A DNA stretch of 64,000 bases from an uncultured Pelagibacteraceae bacterium (GTDB lineage: Bacteria; Pseudomonadota; Alphaproteobacteria; Pelagibacterales; Pelagibacteraceae), in contig CACOWV010000001.1 in assembly GCA_902630945.1 (NCBI GenBank), forward strand, positions 1 through 64,000. The letters run 5' to 3'. The position numbers and the translations under genes are program-made. The number at the start of each line of letters is the position of its first letter. The first letter of the stretch is position 1. The notes below the pieces were generated by a model that saw only the letters and a list, made by a program, of their open reading frames with translations, searched no databases and had not been told where the DNA came from. Of this stretch, positions 49,120 through 58,394 are shown piece after piece.

Positions 49120-49716
49120 TTATGTTAAGATATCTACTAGTTGCCAATTAGGGTTATTTGATCTTGTGTCTCTAGAAAATACCCAAGTGTCATAGATTTT
49201 CTTTATTTTTTCTGGATCCCCAGAAATTATTTTCTTATCTTTGTCTTTTATACAGGTTATTACCTCTGCTACAAAATTAACTGTTACTCTTAATATATCA
49301 TTTATTTTTTTATGTTCTTTTATGTTTGCAGTATTTACTCCAATAAATGTGATTTCTGCAAAATGACCTCTTTTGCTTCTTTCTCTAAGCGCATCATTAA
49401 ACTGATCTTGAATTTTTTTGCTTAAAAGAGGTCTGCTTTTGATTAGTTTATTATCATCATCACTAAAATCTGTGATTATTGTTTCGTATGCAATTTTTGC
49501 TCCTTTAATAAATTCTTTTTGAGCTTCTTCATCAAAGGTTTTGTTTTGATTACTTTTTATTTGTGGATCTATATTTTTTAAAATCTCCTCAAATTGTGGC
49601 GGAGCTTTTCCCTCGAAACCTGTTCTTTTTCCTAAAATACCCCTCAATCTGAGAAATATGAATCCAGCTATCATTGCAAGTAGAATGATATCAATATATT
49701 CGAAACTATAATTCAT
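49120..49716 (-). CDS. Tim44/TimA-like domain protein
   Basis: N-terminal TM; FIKGAKIAYETIITDFSDDDNKLIKSRPLLSKKIQDQFNDAL...DTWVFSRDTRSNNPNWQLVDI. Confidence 0.94.
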   Translation of the reverse strand: MNYSFEYIDIILLAMIAGFIFLRLRGILGKRTGFEGKAPPQFEEILKNIDPQIKSNQNKTFDEEAQKEFIKGAKIAYETIITDFSDDDNKLIKSRPLLSKKIQDQFNDALRERSKRGHFAEITFIGVNTANIKEHKKINDILRVTVNFVAEVITCIKDKDKKIISGDPEKIKKIYDTWVFSRDTRSNNPNWQLVDILT

Positions 49717-49773
49717 ATTAATAATTTAATTACTATGTTGATTAATTTCAACTAGCAATTACATTAAAGACAA

Positions 49774-50199
49774 ATGAACACAGTGTTATTAACCGTTATT
49801 TTGGTTCCTATAATTGAAATCTACTTATTTATTAAAATTGGGTCTCAAATAGGAGCATTAAATACTATTTCACTAATTTTTATAACCGCAATTATTGGAA
49901 TAATTTATGCAAGATATGAGGGTTTAAACACTTTAAAATCGGGAATTTCACAAATGATTAAAAGTGAGATGCCTGCATATGAAATTATTTCGGGTGCCGC
50001 GATAGCGTTTGCAGCATTTTTATTAATCATTCCAGGCTTTGCAACAGACCTGGTTGGATTTTTGTTAATCTTTCCTTTAACTAGAAAATTGATTTTTGGA
50101 AAACTCACAAAAAAGTTTAAGAAAGAGACACCACCAACAAAAACTTATATAGATGGAGAATTTGAAGACATAGACGATAATGATGAGCGAAAATTATAA
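49774..50199 (+). CDS. fxsA: FxsA family membrane protein
   Basis: PIIEIYLFIKIGSQIGALNTI...LLIIPGFATDLVGFLLIFPLTRKLI. Confidence 0.93.
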   Translation: MNTVLLTVILVPIIEIYLFIKIGSQIGALNTISLIFITAIIGIIYARYEGLNTLKSGISQMIKSEMPAYEIISGAAIAFAAFLLIIPGFATDLVGFLLIFPLTRKLIFGKLTKKFKKETPPTKTYIDGEFEDIDDNDERKL

Positions 50200-50605
50200 A
50201 ATACTTGGTAAGTATATAAAAGATATGTCTAGTGAAACCCCAGACGTAGAAACTTATTTGTTTGTAAAAGATCATATTTCAAAATATCAGCTAAATATAG
50301 ATATCAACTCTAAAGCTCTTAAAAATAAACTTATCGAGATAAATACTACGTTAAAATTTGAGGATAAAAACGAGAATGATAAAAAATCATATTTTGAAAT
50401 GATATACGCAACAATAATAAGAGTTGATGAAAAAATTAAAGAAAAAAAAGACTTAGAAAAAATAATCCTATGTGATGTTCAAAAAGATATTTACCCAAAT
50501 CTTGAAACAGCTTTTCTGAATCTTTTACATAATTCTGGATATCCTGGAATTAATTTTGAAAAAAAAATCGACTTTGAAGAGCTTTATAATCAAAGATTCA
50601 ATTAA
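50180..50605 (+). CDS. secB: Protein-export chaperone SecB
   Basis: YIKDMSSETPDVETYL; YATIIRVDE; ILCDVQKDIYPNLETAFLNLLHNSGYPGINFE..DFEELY. Confidence 0.92.
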   Translation: MMSENYKILGKYIKDMSSETPDVETYLFVKDHISKYQLNIDINSKALKNKLIEINTTLKFEDKNENDKKSYFEMIYATIIRVDEKIKEKKDLEKIILCDVQKDIYPNLETAFLNLLHNSGYPGINFEKKIDFEELYNQRFN

Positions 50606-51266
50606 AAAAGTTTTTTTTTAAATTTGTTTTTAAATATCGTGAATGATTTTCTATTTCTTTAGGAGTTAATTTTACGATTTTTTTAAAATAAAGAATTTTT
50701 TTTGAAATAAAATCTTTATTTTCTACTATTTCTTGTTTGTTAAAATCAAGCTTGGGCTCTTTTTGATCTATTAGATTTATATATACTTTTGAAAGTAAAT
50801 CACAATCGATTAAAGCAGTGTGTTGAGTCCTTGTTGAATTATCAATACCATATTTTTTACAAAGAGCATCTAAACTTACCGAAGAACCAGGAAATTTATT
50901 ACGAGCCAATATTAAAGTATCTATAACTTCATTTTTAAGTGAATTTTTTCCCAATATTTTTAATTCATTATTTAAGTGTGACAAATCAAATTCGGCATTA
51001 TGAATTATCAATCTCTTTCCCTCAATAAAATTAAGAAATTCATCAACAACTTGACTAAATTTTTTTTTATCTGATAGGAATTCGTCTGTATAGCCGTGAA
51101 CCTCAAGGGCTTTTTCTGACACTTTTCTCTCTGGATTTAAATAACAATGAAATTTTCTTTTTGTGAATATTTGGTTTTCCAATTCTATACATCCGATTTC
51201 AACAATTCTATGTCCATCTTTTATAGAAAGGCCTGTTGTTTCAGTATCTAAAACTACTTCTTTCAT
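50598..51266 (-). CDS. dnaQ: DNA polymerase III epsilon subunit (3'-5' exonuclease)
   Basis: EVVLDTETTGLSIKDGHRIVEIGCIELEN; IIHNAEFDLSHLN; HTALIDCDLLSKVYINL. Confidence 0.97.
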   Translation of the reverse strand: MKEVVLDTETTGLSIKDGHRIVEIGCIELENQIFTKRKFHCYLNPERKVSEKALEVHGYTDEFLSDKKKFSQVVDEFLNFIEGKRLIIHNAEFDLSHLNNELKILGKNSLKNEVIDTLILARNKFPGSSVSLDALCKKYGIDNSTRTQHTALIDCDLLSKVYINLIDQKEPKLDFNKQEIVENKDFISKKILYFKKIVKLTPKEIENHSRYLKTNLKKNFFN

Positions 51267-51835
51267 GATTTAATTATTTTTAAGATATTTTTTATGTTTT
51301 TTCTAACAAATTTTTCAGAGAAATTATTTTTAATTATAAAGTTAGATCTTTTTTTTTTGAGATTTGAGGAAAATTGAATTTTTCTAAACCGATAAAGTAA
51401 TCTTGGGTTGTAATTTTTTCTTTTTTTAAGTCTTCTTTGAATATCTTTTTTTTTTGCTTGTACAAATATTAAAATATCTTTTTTTGTGTTTATTTTATTT
51501 TCCAGCAATAATGGAATATCTAAAATGACAATTTTTCTTCTTTTGTTTTTTTTTAAAAAAATATTAAATTTTTTTCTTACCTCAAGGTGCACAACTTTAG
51601 TAATTTTTTTTAAATTTGTCTTTTTATCTAAAATTGCAAAGGAAATATCATCTTTTTTTAATGGAAAAGAATTAAAATATTTAGGTAATATTTTTTTTAA
51701 TTTTTTATAAATTAATCTATTTTTTTGATATAATTTTGCTACTTCATAATCTGCATTAAAAACTGGATATCCAAAGTTATTTGCTACATAACTTTTGCCA
51801 GATCCAATATCCCCTAAAATTCCAATTCTAATCAT
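51263..51835 (-). CDS. coaE: Dephospho-CoA kinase
   Basis: MIRIGILGDIGSGKSYVANNFGYPVFNADYEVAKLY; ILDIPLLLE. Confidence 0.95.
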   Translation of the reverse strand: MIRIGILGDIGSGKSYVANNFGYPVFNADYEVAKLYQKNRLIYKKLKKILPKYFNSFPLKKDDISFAILDKKTNLKKITKVVHLEVRKKFNIFLKKNKRRKIVILDIPLLLENKINTKKDILIFVQAKKKDIQRRLKKRKNYNPRLLYRFRKIQFSSNLKKKRSNFIIKNNFSEKFVRKNIKNILKIIKS

Positions 51836-52679
51836 TTAATAAACTTATTACCTCTTGATTAATTTCTGGCTTAATCCCATGCCAGATAGTAAAAGATTTT
51901 TGAGCTTGATATAAAAACATCATCTTTCCGTTAATTGCTTGTTGACCAATTTTCTTTGCATTTAATAAAAAATTTGTTTCTTCGGGATTATAGATCAGAT
52001 CATAAAAAATAACTTTCTTAGTAAAAAATCTTTTTTTATATTTAGAAAAATTTAATGGTACTCTATCTTCCTCATTGAGACCCAAGCTTGTACAATTTAC
52101 TACAATATCAGGTTTGCCCATATTTCCTTCATCTTTGCACCATTCATATATGAAGTGTCCACTAAAAGACTCTGGTGTAACTATTTGATCCATTAAAATT
52201 TCTGCTTTTTCTCTTGTTCTGTTGGTTATTGCTAATCGCCTAACATTGAGATTGCACAAACCAAGTATTATAGCTTTGCTTGCACCTCCTGCTCCTATAA
52301 TCAATGCTGATGCTCCCTGTTTAGAATAATTTTTTAATGGGCATGATTGTTCAAAACCATAAACGTCAGTATTGTCTCCCATTGCAATGTATTCGCCATT
52401 CTCGTATTTCCTAAAAACTGTATTTACTGCTTTTACAGCTAATGCTGTATCAGTATAGCCATCTAAATATTTTATAATTTTTTCTTTGAAAGGAACAGTA
52501 ACGTTGAAACCTTCAATTTTACCATCACGCACATCATCACATAATTTTTTTAAATCTTCTTCTACAACTAATTTTTTCTCATAAATTGCATTAAGATTAT
52601 TTTTCTTTATCCAATAATTATGTAATTTAGGAGATAAAGAATGTTCAATTGGATTGCCAATTACCAAATATTTATTCAT
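51828..52679 (-). CDS. aroE: Shikimate dehydrogenase
   Basis: YLVIGNPIEHSLSPKLHNYWI; GFNVTVPFKEKI; ALIIGAGGASKAII; YDLIYNPEETNFL. Confidence 0.98.
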   Translation of the reverse strand: MNKYLVIGNPIEHSLSPKLHNYWIKKNNLNAIYEKKLVVEEDLKKLCDDVRDGKIEGFNVTVPFKEKIIKYLDGYTDTALAVKAVNTVFRKYENGEYIAMGDNTDVYGFEQSCPLKNYSKQGASALIIGAGGASKAIILGLCNLNVRRLAITNRTREKAEILMDQIVTPESFSGHFIYEWCKDEGNMGKPDIVVNCTSLGLNEEDRVPLNFSKYKKRFFTKKVIFYDLIYNPEETNFLLNAKKIGQQAINGKMMFLYQAQKSFTIWHGIKPEINQEVISLLND

Positions 52680-53256
52680 AGTTTTTTAGATAATCCTTAA
52701 TTTTGTCAATTGGAAGGCCCATTATAGTATTTTCATCTCCTTTTATATCTGAAAATAATTTTCTACCCTCCCCTTCAATCTGGTAAACATTATAGGCAAA
52801 TAATTTATCATCTGAAATTTTTGCTAGATAATCTTTAAGATCATTTTCAGTCATATCTTTCATTTTCAAGGTGGCTTTATCAGTATGTTTCCAAATCATA
52901 GATCCATTTTTAGAAATACATACTGAGCTAATTAAATTGTGGCTTTTTCCGTTTAATTTTCTTAAAATTTTCATAGCTTCTTCCCTATTTTCTGGTTTTG
53001 AAATTAGCTCACCATCTAAATCGATGACACTATCTGCTCCGAGAACTAAAACATCATTTTTTCTTTGACTTACTTTGTTCGCTTTTAATTCTGCTAAACT
53101 TATTGAAATTAATTCTGGTGAAGCTTTTTCTTTCAATAAACTTTCTTTCACAACATCCTCATCCAAATTTGAGGGTTCAACACTAGAAGCAATATTATTA
53201 TTATCTAGTATTTCTTTACGAACTTTACTCTTTGAAGCAAGAATAAGCTTAGTCAT
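52672..53256 (-). CDS. Maf family nucleotide pyrophosphatase
   Basis: LILASKSKVRKEILDNNNI; VLGADSVIDLDG; AYNVYQIEGEGRKLFSDIKGDENTIMGLP. Confidence 0.95.
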   Translation of the reverse strand: MTKLILASKSKVRKEILDNNNIASSVEPSNLDEDVVKESLLKEKASPELISISLAELKANKVSQRKNDVLVLGADSVIDLDGELISKPENREEAMKILRKLNGKSHNLISSVCISKNGSMIWKHTDKATLKMKDMTENDLKDYLAKISDDKLFAYNVYQIEGEGRKLFSDIKGDENTIMGLPIDKIKDYLKNYE

Positions 53257-54073
53257 TACTTTTATATATTTCGTAAATTTTTATAACAGAGGCAGCTGTT
53301 TCTTCTACGGATTTCCTAGTAACATCAATAACTGGCCAATTATATTTTTTAAAAGTATTTTTTGCATGATCAACTTCTTTTCTAATGTTCTCAATATCTG
53401 TGTAAGATTTATTTTCAGACTCTTTTAGTGAATTCATTCTGTTTTTTCTTATATCTACCAACCTCTCAGGTTCGGTATTCAACCCAATAACACAAGTAAT
53501 TTTGGGATTTTCTTTAAGAACTTTTGGAATAGATTTTTCATTTACTAATGGAATGTTAGATGTCTTAAATCCCTTGTTTGCTAAATAAATAGATGTTGGG
53601 GTTTTACTGGTTCTGCTTACTCCCAATAAAATTATATCTGATTTCTTAATTTCTTTAACTAAATTTCCATCATCATGGTTCATAGTAAATTGAATTGCTT
53701 CAATCCTTTTGTAATACTCTTCATTAAGTGCGTGTTGCCCACTTGGTACATGTGATGCTTTTTGGTTTAATAATTTTGAAAAACTTAATATCAGGTCTCC
53801 CAAAACACCAAAACAAGGTATATTTTTATCATTACTAGAATTTGCTAAATATTTAGCAAGGCTACTATCAACTATTGAATATAAAATTACTGAATTAGTA
53901 AATTTTTCTGCCTCTGACAATATTTTTAAAATTTGATTTTCTGTTCTTGTAAAAGAAAACGTATGAATTTTATAATCTATATTTTTAAATTGAGCCTTTA
54001 TAGCTAAAAAAATTCTATCTAGAGTTTCTCCAGTGGAGTCAGAAATTAAATAAATTTGATATGTATTGTTCAT
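53249..54073 (-). CDS. PpsR-type (DUF299) pyruvate,phosphate dikinase regulatory protein
   Basis: IYLISDSTGETLDRIFLAIKAQF; DIILLGVSRTSKTPTSIYLANKG; IGLNTEPERLVDIRKNRM. Confidence 0.95.
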   Translation of the reverse strand: MNNTYQIYLISDSTGETLDRIFLAIKAQFKNIDYKIHTFSFTRTENQILKILSEAEKFTNSVILYSIVDSSLAKYLANSSNDKNIPCFGVLGDLILSFSKLLNQKASHVPSGQHALNEEYYKRIEAIQFTMNHDDGNLVKEIKKSDIILLGVSRTSKTPTSIYLANKGFKTSNIPLVNEKSIPKVLKENPKITCVIGLNTEPERLVDIRKNRMNSLKESENKSYTDIENIRKEVDHAKNTFKKYNWPVIDVTRKSVEETAASVIKIYEIYKSND

Positions 54074-54352
54074 GTATTAAGTGTTAGTAACTTTTTATTA
54101 TTTAAATCAAATTGGACAATAATAAAATTTTAATTTTTTTGTTGTAAAACAAGGGTTTTATTAACATTATTAAACAAGTGTATAAAGTTTTTAACTATTT
54201 TTAATAATTTACTAATAAGCTTCAATTTTTCTTATATAATTAATTAAATTAAGCATCTAAATGTTAATAAAATGTTTATAAAATGTATACTAAATTTAAT
54301 CACCAATATTCACAGGCTATATTACTAATACAATAAACTATACTTATTTATT
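54074..54352. other. Candidate chromosomal replication origin (oriC)
   Basis: 279-bp very AT-rich divergent gap between ppsR and hemE, with four 8/9 matches to TTATNCACA/TGTGNATAA at 54177-54185, 54262-54270, 54273-54281 and 54306-54314; strand switch. Confidence 0.6.
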
Positions 54353-55354
54353 ATGACAATGCTCAAAGATGTAATTATTAACAAAAAGACAGATATAAAT
54401 CCTATCTGGATAATGAGGCAAGCTGGAAGGTATTTACCTGAATTCAGAGAAATAAGGAAAAAAAATTCTGATTTTATTAAATTATGTTTAAATCAAAATT
54501 TAGCCACCGAAATAACTTTACAACCACTCAAGAGGTTTGATTTAGATGCTGCTATTATATTTTCTGACATTCTAATGGTTCCCTATGGCCTTAATCAAAA
54601 AGTGGAATTTAAAAAAAATTTTGGCCCATTATTAGGGGATATTAATATAGAAGAGATTTCTGAGATTAATGAAGACGATTTCGTTAAAAAAATCAATCCA
54701 ATTTATGAAGCAATTAATTCTGTAAGAAACGATGAAATACTAAAGAATAAAAGCACCATTGGTTTCGTGGGTGCACCCTGGACTTTGTTGGTTTATATGA
54801 TCAATAAACAATCTCCAAAAATTAAATTAAAGGATAATTTTTTTGATGATGATATTTTAATAAGAAAAATTTTAATCATTTTAGAAAAATTTTTAAAAAT
54901 TCATATTAAGAATCAAATAAAAAGTGGTGCTCAAATAATTCAAATTTTTGATAGTTGGGCTGGTTTATTAGAAAAAAAAGATTTATTAAATTATATTTAT
55001 TCGCCAACTTTAAATCTAGTAGAGTACACAAAATCTTTAAATATTCCTGTTATATGTTTTCCAAGAGGAATTAATGATTATAAAACTTATTGTGAAACTG
55101 TAAAACCTGATGCCATATGTATAGATTATGAAGTAGATCCAATAAAAATTTCAAAAAATATTAAAATACCTGTACAAGGCGGCATGGACCCCAAGGTTCT
55201 ATTAACTGATAAAGAAAATTTAAAAAAAGAGGCAAAAAAATATCTAGATATATTTAAAGATCACCCTTATATTTTTAATTTAGGTCATGGAGTTTTGCCA
55301 GAAACGGACCCCAATATGATGGATTGTTTAGTGAAAATAGTTAAGGATTATTAG
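54353..55354 (+). CDS. hemE: Uroporphyrinogen decarboxylase
   Basis: PIWIMRQAGRYLPEFREIRKK; GFVGAPWTLLVYM; FNLGHGVLPETDP. Confidence 0.98.
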   Translation: MTMLKDVIINKKTDINPIWIMRQAGRYLPEFREIRKKNSDFIKLCLNQNLATEITLQPLKRFDLDAAIIFSDILMVPYGLNQKVEFKKNFGPLLGDINIEEISEINEDDFVKKINPIYEAINSVRNDEILKNKSTIGFVGAPWTLLVYMINKQSPKIKLKDNFFDDDILIRKILIILEKFLKIHIKNQIKSGAQIIQIFDSWAGLLEKKDLLNYIYSPTLNLVEYTKSLNIPVICFPRGINDYKTYCETVKPDAICIDYEVDPIKISKNIKIPVQGGMDPKVLLTDKENLKKEAKKYLDIFKDHPYIFNLGHGVLPETDPNMMDCLVKIVKDY

Positions 55355-55357
55355 ATT

Positions 55358-56470
55358 ATGAATTACGAGCACCCCAAAAGAAAAACAAAAGTAGTATTTG
55401 TTCAACTTGGATCACCTGAAAAACCGACACCAAAGGCTTTGAGAAAATATCTCCGTTCATTTTTGGGAGACCCAAGGGTTGTTGATATAAATCCCTGGAT
55501 ATGGAAAATAATTTTAAATTTTTTCGTATTACCTTTTAGACCACAAAAGTCCGCAAAGCTTTATGCAAGAATTTGGGATGGCAAGAGTTTTCCACTTATA
55601 ACAAATACTAGAGATTTTACAAAAAATGTTAGTGAGGAATTAAAAAAGATAGACCCCAAAGGTTATGTTGAGGTAAATCATGCTTTTCTTTTGTCTCCTC
55701 CTTATGTAAATGAGGTTTATGATAGTTGGGAAGAAGATTTAAAAAAGGGAATAGGCGCAACCAAATTACTTGTTATACCAATGTTTCCACAATATTCAGA
55801 AAGCACAATTGCATCTGGAATAGATGCTCTTGCTAAAGAATTATCAAAAAGAGTAAAGATACCAACTTTTGAAGTGATAACAAATTTTCATAGAACTCAC
55901 GCTTTTATTGATAATTCTGTTAATCAAATTGATCTAAAACTAGATGAATTAATTAAACAAGGAAAAAAAATTGATAATTTAGTAATCACCTTTCATGGAA
56001 TGCAAAAAAGGCGAGTTGTAAACAAAGGAGATGATTATTATAGACATTGTTATGAAACGTTTTGCCTAATCTCAAATAATCTTAAAAATATTAAACCTGA
56101 TCAGTGTATAATGAGTTTTCAGAGTCGATTTGGATCTGAAGAATGGATTACACCTTATACCGAGGATGTTGTAAAAGATTTAATTTCTAATGGTAAAAAA
56201 GAGATTGCAATATACTCTCCAAGCTTTGTAGCAGACTGTTTAGAAACCACCGATGAATTAGGACACGAGCTGGTAAATGAGGCAAAAGAACTGGGCGGCA
56301 ATATTTATCCAGTTAAATGTCTAAATACTAATAAAGATTGGTGCAAAGATTTTGCAAAGTATACATTTGTGCAGGCCGAGGGTTCGGCGCAAGATAAAGA
56401 AGATATAGAATATAAAGTTGATAAAAAATATTATCAAAAGATGCCACAACAAATAATGAATACAAAGTAA
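55358..56470 (+). CDS. hemH: Ferrochelatase
   Basis: KVVFVQLGSPEKPTPKALRKYLRSFLGDPRVVD; VITFHGMQKR; FQSRFGSEEWITPYTE; YSPSFVADCLETTDELG. Confidence 0.97.
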   Translation: MNYEHPKRKTKVVFVQLGSPEKPTPKALRKYLRSFLGDPRVVDINPWIWKIILNFFVLPFRPQKSAKLYARIWDGKSFPLITNTRDFTKNVSEELKKIDPKGYVEVNHAFLLSPPYVNEVYDSWEEDLKKGIGATKLLVIPMFPQYSESTIASGIDALAKELSKRVKIPTFEVITNFHRTHAFIDNSVNQIDLKLDELIKQGKKIDNLVITFHGMQKRRVVNKGDDYYRHCYETFCLISNNLKNIKPDQCIMSFQSRFGSEEWITPYTEDVVKDLISNGKKEIAIYSPSFVADCLETTDELGHELVNEAKELGGNIYPVKCLNTNKDWCKDFAKYTFVQAEGSAQDKEDIEYKVDKKYYQKMPQQIMNTK

Positions 56471-56480
56471 TATTTGTAAA

Positions 56481-57008
56481 ATGCCGGTTTCATTAATAAT
56501 TTATTCAAGTACAGACGGTCATACCAAAACTATTTGTGAGCGAATAATTAAATTTTCAAATGATATAAATAAAACCAAAGTTGTATCTATAGATGAGGCG
56601 GCCAAACTAGATTTATCTAAATTTAATAAGATTATAATAGGGGCAAGTATAAGATATGGCCGACATTCTAAAAAACTTTACAAATTCATAAAATTACATA
56701 AAGATTTATTAGAGAAAAAAGAAGGTATTTTTTTTTCAGTTAATGTGGTTGCAAGAAAATTAGAAAAAAATTCTCCCAACACAAATCCTTATATAAAAAA
56801 GTTTTTGAAAATTTCTAAGTGGATTCCAAAAAAAATTGCTGTATTTGCTGGTAAAGTTGATTATCCTAATTACGGTTTTTTTGATAAATATATTATTCAA
56901 TTGATAATGTTTATTACCAAAGGGCCAACAGATACTTCCAAATCTTATGAATTTACTGATTGGTCTAAAGTAGACGATTTTGCTAAGGAATTGTGGTCAA
57001 ATAACTAG
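56481..57008 (+). CDS. hemG: Flavodoxin-type protoporphyrinogen oxidase (HemG-like)
   Basis: LIIYSSTDGHTKTICERI; IIIGASIRYGRHSKKLYKFI; FFSVNVVARK; NPYIKKFL; WIPKKIAVFAGKVDYPNYGFFDKYIIQLIMFITKGPTD. Confidence 0.88.
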   Translation: MPVSLIIYSSTDGHTKTICERIIKFSNDINKTKVVSIDEAAKLDLSKFNKIIIGASIRYGRHSKKLYKFIKLHKDLLEKKEGIFFSVNVVARKLEKNSPNTNPYIKKFLKISKWIPKKIAVFAGKVDYPNYGFFDKYIIQLIMFITKGPTDTSKSYEFTDWSKVDDFAKELWSNN

Positions 57009-57114
57009 AAAACCAAGAAATATCGGCACTTTTTTATAGTTACGATCTCTCTTGAAAAAGTTGAGAGAGTATATATATTAACTTTATCTATTAAGTCCTT
57101 AATAACTTCAAATC

Positions 57115-58383
57115 ATGAACATTCAAGAACTAAAACTTAAATCATCAGAACAGCTTATTACACAGGCAGAAGAACTTGGCATCGAGAACGCTAGCACTCT
57201 AAGAAAACAAGAAATTCTTTTTGCAATATTAAAAAAAGTTGCCGAAAAAGAAGAAATTACTGGCGCAGGGGTGCTGCAGTTATTACAAGACGGCTTTGGA
57301 TTTTTGAGAGCAATGGAGTCAAACTATTTACCTGGTCCAGATGATATTTATGTGAGTCCTAGCCAAATTAGAAAATTTGGTTTAAGGACTGGTGATACCG
57401 TTGAAGGACCTGTAAGAGCTCCTAAGGAAGGTGAAAGATACTTTGCACTTTTACAAGTAAGCAAAATAAATTTTGAAGAGCCAGAAAAATCACGACATAA
57501 AATAGCATTTGATAACTTAACCCCTCTATATCCCGACAAACAACTTGTTATGGAAGTTGAAGCTGTTAAACCTGACAAGAAACAAGACCTAACACCAAGG
57601 TTAATTGATCTTGTAAGCCCCATAGGTAAAGGTCAAAGATCAATTATAATTTCACCACCTAAAGCTGGTAAAACAATGATTTTACAAAGTATCGCAAATT
57701 CAATTGCTAAAAATTATCCAGAATGTTATCTAATTGTGTTGTTAATTGACGAGCGACCTGAAGAAGTTACAGATATGCAACGAACAGTTAAAGGCGAGGT
57801 TATTAGTTCAACATTTGATGAGCCTGCCCAAAGACATGTTGCTGTTGCTGAAATGGTGATAGAGAAAGCCAAAAGATTAACAGAGCATAAAAAAGATGTT
57901 GTTATTTTGTTAGATTCTATTACTAGATTGGGAAGAGCATATAATGCTGTGATACCAAGTTCTGGGAAAGTTTTAACCGGTGGTGTAGATGCTAACGCCC
58001 TTCAAAGACCCAAAAGATTTTTTGGTGCTGCTAGAAATATTGAAGAGGGTGGTTCATTAACAATTATATCCACAGCCTTAATCGATACTGGAAGTAGGAT
58101 GGATGAAGTAATTTTTGAGGAATTCAAAGGGACAGGAAATAGCGAGACCGTACTTGATAGAAAAATAGCCGATAAAAGAATATATCCAGCAATGGATATA
58201 ACTAAATCTGGAACTAGGCGAGAAGAACTATTATTCGACAAAAATGATTTACAAAAAATGAATGTTCTACGAAGAATTATTGCCCCAATGGGCACAATGG
58301 ATGCAATAGAGTTTATCAGCTCTAAGTTAAAAGATACTAAAAATAATGCAGAGTTCTTTAATTCAATGAATAAACCTTCTTAA
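57115..58383 (+). CDS. rho: Transcription termination factor Rho
   Basis: [65 protein letters not shown]. Confidence 0.99.
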   Translation: MNIQELKLKSSEQLITQAEELGIENASTLRKQEILFAILKKVAEKEEITGAGVLQLLQDGFGFLRAMESNYLPGPDDIYVSPSQIRKFGLRTGDTVEGPVRAPKEGERYFALLQVSKINFEEPEKSRHKIAFDNLTPLYPDKQLVMEVEAVKPDKKQDLTPRLIDLVSPIGKGQRSIIISPPKAGKTMILQSIANSIAKNYPECYLIVLLIDERPEEVTDMQRTVKGEVISSTFDEPAQRHVAVAEMVIEKAKRLTEHKKDVVILLDSITRLGRAYNAVIPSSGKVLTGGVDANALQRPKRFFGAARNIEEGGSLTIISTALIDTGSRMDEVIFEEFKGTGNSETVLDRKIADKRIYPAMDITKSGTRREELLFDKNDLQKMNVLRRIIAPMGTMDAIEFISSKLKDTKNNAEFFNSMNKPS

Positions 58384-58394
58384 GGTTTTATCAA

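Noticed and set aside
54160-54260. CtrA-like TTAA-N7-TTAA sites in the candidate origin
   Set aside because: TTAA pairs occur with spacings of 5 or 6, not 7, and are expected by chance in this AT-rich sequence.
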